Source: Gammaproteobacteria bacterium
GTDB lineage: Bacteria > Pseudomonadota > Gammaproteobacteria > Pseudomonadales > Halieaceae
NCBI GenBank assembly: GCA_002748505.1
Contig: PDSN01000120.1
Span: forward strand, 1 to 8,199
Length of the DNA stretch: 8,199 nucleotides
Direction of reading: 5' to 3'
Shown here: positions 6,068 to 8,199 of the stretch, one piece after another
How the letters are laid out: each line of letters opens with the position of its first letter
Numbering within the stretch: the first letter of the stretch is position 1
Program-made: the position numbers and the translations under genes
The notes under the pieces: generated by a model
The model's input: only the letters and a program-made list of their open reading frames with translations
Told to the model about the DNA's origin: nothing
Database searches by the model: none

Positions 6068-6823
6068 GTGCGTAAATCTTTTTTCGCTGTTGTGGCGCTG
6101 CTGTTTTTTGTGTTGGTGTTAATAGCGACAGCACCTGCGCGCCTGAGCGCTTATATTTTAGCGGATTCGCCGCTGCGCCTGGAGGGTGTTTCTGGCACAT
6201 TATGGCGCGGAAAAGCCAGTCGCGCCAGCGTGGTATTAACCCAGGGCGAGTTGTCTTTGGGTGTGTTGAGTTGGCGGTTAAAGCCTTTGTCTTTGTTGCG
6301 TTTAGCACCGAAAGTCGCGCTCGATAGCACATGGGGTTCGCAGCAGTTAAGTGGCGCGGTGCAGGTTTGGCGAAATGGTGATGTGCAGTTAACTGACTTT
6401 TCAGCTAACGTGGATGCCAGGCTGATTACCGCATTTGTGCCACTGGCAATTGATGGCGTGGTATCCGCCCAGTTTGAGCGGTTGCACGTAAAAAACGCCA
6501 TGATAACAGACGCGCAGGGACGTTTAGTGTGGCAAAACGGACGCTGGCTGTCGCCGCGTGGTCCCAGACGTTTGGGCAGCTATGCCGCTGATATTAAAGC
6601 ACTCGATAAGAGCGAGGGTGGCGGGGGTATAGTTGGAACGATTGTTACCCTGGCGGGGCCCGTCAATGCAGAGGGCGATCTTGTGTTGCGTGAGCGACAA
6701 TACGACATCAATGTATCGCTTGAGGATGAGCGGGGCTTTGACCCTGAACTTGCGGATATGCTTGCACTCATGGCGCAGCCTGTTGGTGCAGCTTATCGGA
6801 TTAATCTAAATGGAGCGCTTTAA
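6068..6823 (+). CDS. gspN: GspN, type II secretion accessory protein
   Basis: GspN is an accessory T2SS protein found in some systems (for example the Klebsiella pul operon) and missing in others (for example Pseudomonas xcp). Its exact role is not settled. The 251-residue protein has a single N-terminal hydrophobic segment (about residues 4-23), an uncleaved anchor or signal peptide, and a periplasmic beta-rich body. The family hallmark LEGVSGTLWRG is at 38-48, followed by the LGVLSWRLKP segment (64-73) and a Gly-rich turn (KSEGGGGIVG, 181-190). The start is GTG, 2 nt after the gspM stop, with GAGGGGGA upstream. The TAA stop overlaps the ATG of avtA. Recognition rests on the hallmark motif plus position. 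Confidence 0.94.
   Translation: MRKSFFAVVALLFFVLVLIATAPARLSAYILADSPLRLEGVSGTLWRGKASRASVVLTQGELSLGVLSWRLKPLSLLRLAPKVALDSTWGSQQLSGAVQVWRNGDVQLTDFSANVDARLITAFVPLAIDGVVSAQFERLHVKNAMITDAQGRLVWQNGRWLSPRGPRRLGSYAADIKALDKSEGGGGIVGTIVTLAGPVNAEGDLVLRERQYDINVSLEDERGFDPELADMLALMAQPVGAAYRINLNGAL
6812..6815 (+). promoter_or_regulatory. Ribosome binding site for avtA
   Basis: GGAG lies 7 nt before the ATG at 6823, within the last codons of gspN. It supports that ATG and a TAATG stop/start overlap. Confidence 0.6.
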
Positions 6824-8088
6824 TGCAGTGGTCACGATTCGGTGAAGCTTTTGGGCAGTCGGCGGGTATTGTGCAACTTATGGACGACCTTGGGGAGGCC
6901 TTGGCGGAAAATCCGGATATGCTATTTTTGGGGGGCGGCAACCCTGCACATATCCCGGCTGCGCAGGCGGTGTTTACCCGCTGCTTACAAAATGTGTTAG
7001 ACAGTAGTGATGCGCAAGCCCGTCTGTTCGGTGTTTATCAAGCGCCACAGGGCGACAGGGCATTCCGTAAGGATGTCGCGGCCCTATTAAAACAGGAATA
7101 CGGTTGGCCGGTCAGCGAGCGCAATATTGCCTTGGCGAACGGTTCCCAGTCTGCGTTTTTTATCTTGTTCAACATGTTGGCCGGCATCGTACAAGACGCC
7201 GCAGGACAAGACGTAAAGCGTACCGTCCATTTGCCCGTTGTGCCCGAGTATATCGGTTATGGCGATGCGGGTATAAACTCGGGTATGTTCAGTTCGCGCC
7301 AGCCTGCAATTGAGTATATCGACGATGATTTGTTTAAATACCGCGCCGATTTTACCGGTGATCCCATCCCCGATGAAGCGGCGGCGATTTGTGTGTCGCG
7401 CCCAACCAATCCCACGGGTAATGTGCTCACCGACAGCGAGATGGCACGACTTGACAGTTTGGCGCAACAGCGCGATATCCCTTTGATTGTTGATGGTGCC
7501 TACGGTTTGCCGTTCCCTGCGCTGACCTATATTGATGCTGTACCCCACTGGAATGAGAATACGGTATTGATGCTGAGCCTGTCCAAATTGGGGCTGCCGG
7601 GAGCGCGCACGGGTATTATTATCGCCCGCGAAGAAATCACCCATGCGTTTGCCAACGCCAACACCATTATGAGTTTATCCTGCGGTAATCTAGGACCTGC
7701 GATTGTGCACGAGCTGTTTCGAAATGGTGAGGTGCTGTCTCTAAGTCGCAACAAGGTAAGGCCGTATTATCAGGATAAATCCCAATATGCCTTGGCGACT
7801 TTCCGCAAAGAGCTTGCGGGTATTCCCTATCGCCTGCATGTGCCGGAAGGTGGCATGTTTTTGTGGTTGTGGCTGCCCAGATTAACGGTATCGACACAGG
7901 AGTTGTACCAGCGCTTAAAGCAGAGAGGTGTGCTGGTTGTGCCGGGCGAACACTTTTTTATCGCCTGCGATGAGGCCTGGGAGCACCAGCACCAATGCCT
8001 GCGCATTTCTTTTGCGCAAGGCGAAGATGTGGTGCGCCAGGGTGCGGCAATAATCGCCGATGAAGTGCGCGCCTGTAGCCAGTTATAG
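6823..8088 (+). CDS. avtA: AvtA, valine-pyruvate aminotransferase (PLP-dependent, class I/II)
   Basis: AvtA is a cytoplasmic PLP enzyme that interconverts valine plus pyruvate with 2-ketoisovalerate plus alanine, linking branched-chain amino acid and alanine metabolism. The 421-residue length is close to the E. coli enzyme (about 417). From memory, E. coli AvtA shares several segments: FLGGGNPA (35-42), NIALANGSQSAFF (101-113), PEYIGYGDAG (141-150), CVSRPTNPTGNV, SLSKLGLPGAR and LYQRLKQRGVL. PLP-site residues are intact: Asn196, Asp224, Tyr227, the Schiff-base Lys255 and substrate-carboxylate Arg394. The ATG overlaps the gspN stop (TAATG) behind GGAG, so the gene looks like the last member of the secretion operon although it has no known secretion role. 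Its 3' end overlaps a convergent gene by 6 bp. Another alanine-forming aminotransferase is the alternative, but the whole-length resemblance makes AvtA the best name. Confidence 0.93.
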   Translation: MQWSRFGEAFGQSAGIVQLMDDLGEALAENPDMLFLGGGNPAHIPAAQAVFTRCLQNVLDSSDAQARLFGVYQAPQGDRAFRKDVAALLKQEYGWPVSERNIALANGSQSAFFILFNMLAGIVQDAAGQDVKRTVHLPVVPEYIGYGDAGINSGMFSSRQPAIEYIDDDLFKYRADFTGDPIPDEAAAICVSRPTNPTGNVLTDSEMARLDSLAQQRDIPLIVDGAYGLPFPALTYIDAVPHWNENTVLMLSLSKLGLPGARTGIIIAREEITHAFANANTIMSLSCGNLGPAIVHELFRNGEVLSLSRNKVRPYYQDKSQYALATFRKELAGIPYRLHVPEGGMFLWLWLPRLTVSTQELYQRLKQRGVLVVPGEHFFIACDEAWEHQHQCLRISFAQGEDVVRQGAAIIADEVRACSQL

Positions 8089-8100
8089 GCGTCTGCGCAC
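8065..8100. terminator. Candidate bidirectional hairpin at the convergent avtA / acetyltransferase junction
   Basis: GTGCGC (8065-8070) pairs with GCGCAC (8095-8100), and GCCTGTA (8071-8077) pairs with TATAGGC (8084-8090) with one G-T wobble. This gives a 13-bp stem with a 6-nt loop and a 4-nt bulge (GTCT, 8091-8094). It spans both stop codons. No T-run follows on either strand, so it is not a classic intrinsic terminator; it could protect 3' ends or separate converging transcripts. Confidence 0.4.
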
Positions 8101-8199
8101 AATCACTACTTCCGGGTCGTCCGGGTTGTTGGCGGTGTGAAAGCCCAGGTTTTTACACAGTTTGTGCATTTTGTGGTTCTTTTTTAACACATCGCCTTC
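8083..8199 (-). CDS. C-terminal end of a probable GNAT-family acetyltransferase (partial)
   Basis: On the - strand the frame is open from the window edge to a TAA at 8085-8083, giving 38 residues. The stretch VLKKNHKMHKLCKNLGF fits the GNAT motif B region, where an Asn after a loop, a helix with spaced hydrophobics and 'LGF' follow the acetyl-CoA site. It then has NPDDPEVVIVRRRL at the end, a tail style I associate with the acetyltransferase domain of Pat-type protein lysine acetyltransferases fused to acyl-CoA synthetase. The full domain layout lies outside the window, so a stand-alone GNAT is equally possible. The gene converges on avtA and overlaps it by 6 bp. Confidence 0.65.
   Translation of the reverse strand, partial: EGDVLKKNHKMHKLCKNLGFHTANNPDDPEVVIVRRRL

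Noticed and set aside
7087..7644. Long minus-strand open frame (185 codons) opposite avtA.
   Set aside because: Antisense to the conserved PLP-binding core of avtA; composition follows from the sense codons, with no domain of its own.
1..8199. Search for an undescribed system (defence island, mobile element, CRISPR, RNA gene).
   Set aside because: All open sequence is accounted for by T2SS genes, avtA and the convergent partial gene; no unexplained gap exceeds 24 nt.

Overview
The window is almost entirely coding. It carries the distal part of one type II secretion system (T2SS, general secretory pathway) operon on the + strand, followed without a gap by a metabolic gene. In order: the last 32 codons of gspE (secretion ATPase), then gspF (inner-membrane platform), gspG (major pseudopilin), gspH, gspI, gspJ and gspK (minor pseudopilins), gspL and gspM (assembly platform), gspN, and avtA (valine-pyruvate aminotransferase, PLP enzyme). 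At the right edge, on the - strand, lie the last 38 codons of a convergent gene that looks like the C-terminus of a GNAT acetyltransferase.

The host is a Gram-negative proteobacterium. The complete F-to-N order, the presence of gspN, the close match of the last + strand gene to enterobacterial AvtA as recalled, and moderate GC content point to a gammaproteobacterium. A Cellvibrionaceae-type polysaccharide degrader (Cellvibrio, Saccharophagus, Teredinibacter, Simiduia relatives) is my guess, at low confidence. Such bacteria typically export glycoside hydrolases and other folded exoenzymes by T2SS.

The genes are packed as one transcription unit. Junctions are 2-24 nt gaps or stop/start overlaps (gspH-I, gspI-J, gspJ-K, gspL-M, gspN-avtA), and no internal promoter is evident. 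gspC, gspD and most of gspE, plus the operon promoter, would lie to the left. The prepilin peptidase (gspO/pilD) that must cut the five pseudopilins is not here. In the machine, GspE powers assembly, GspF/L/M form the inner-membrane platform, GspG builds the periplasmic pseudopilus, and GspH/I/J/K cap it.

No stretch above 300 nt lacks a gene; the longest non-coding gap is the 24 nt between gspK and gspL. I found no tRNA, rRNA, CRISPR, insertion sequence or phage feature, and no clearly new system. The items worth a second look are the apparent translational coupling of avtA to the secretion operon, the TTG start of gspL behind a full consensus ribosome binding site, and a hairpin spanning the overlapping convergent stop codons of avtA and the acetyltransferase-like gene.
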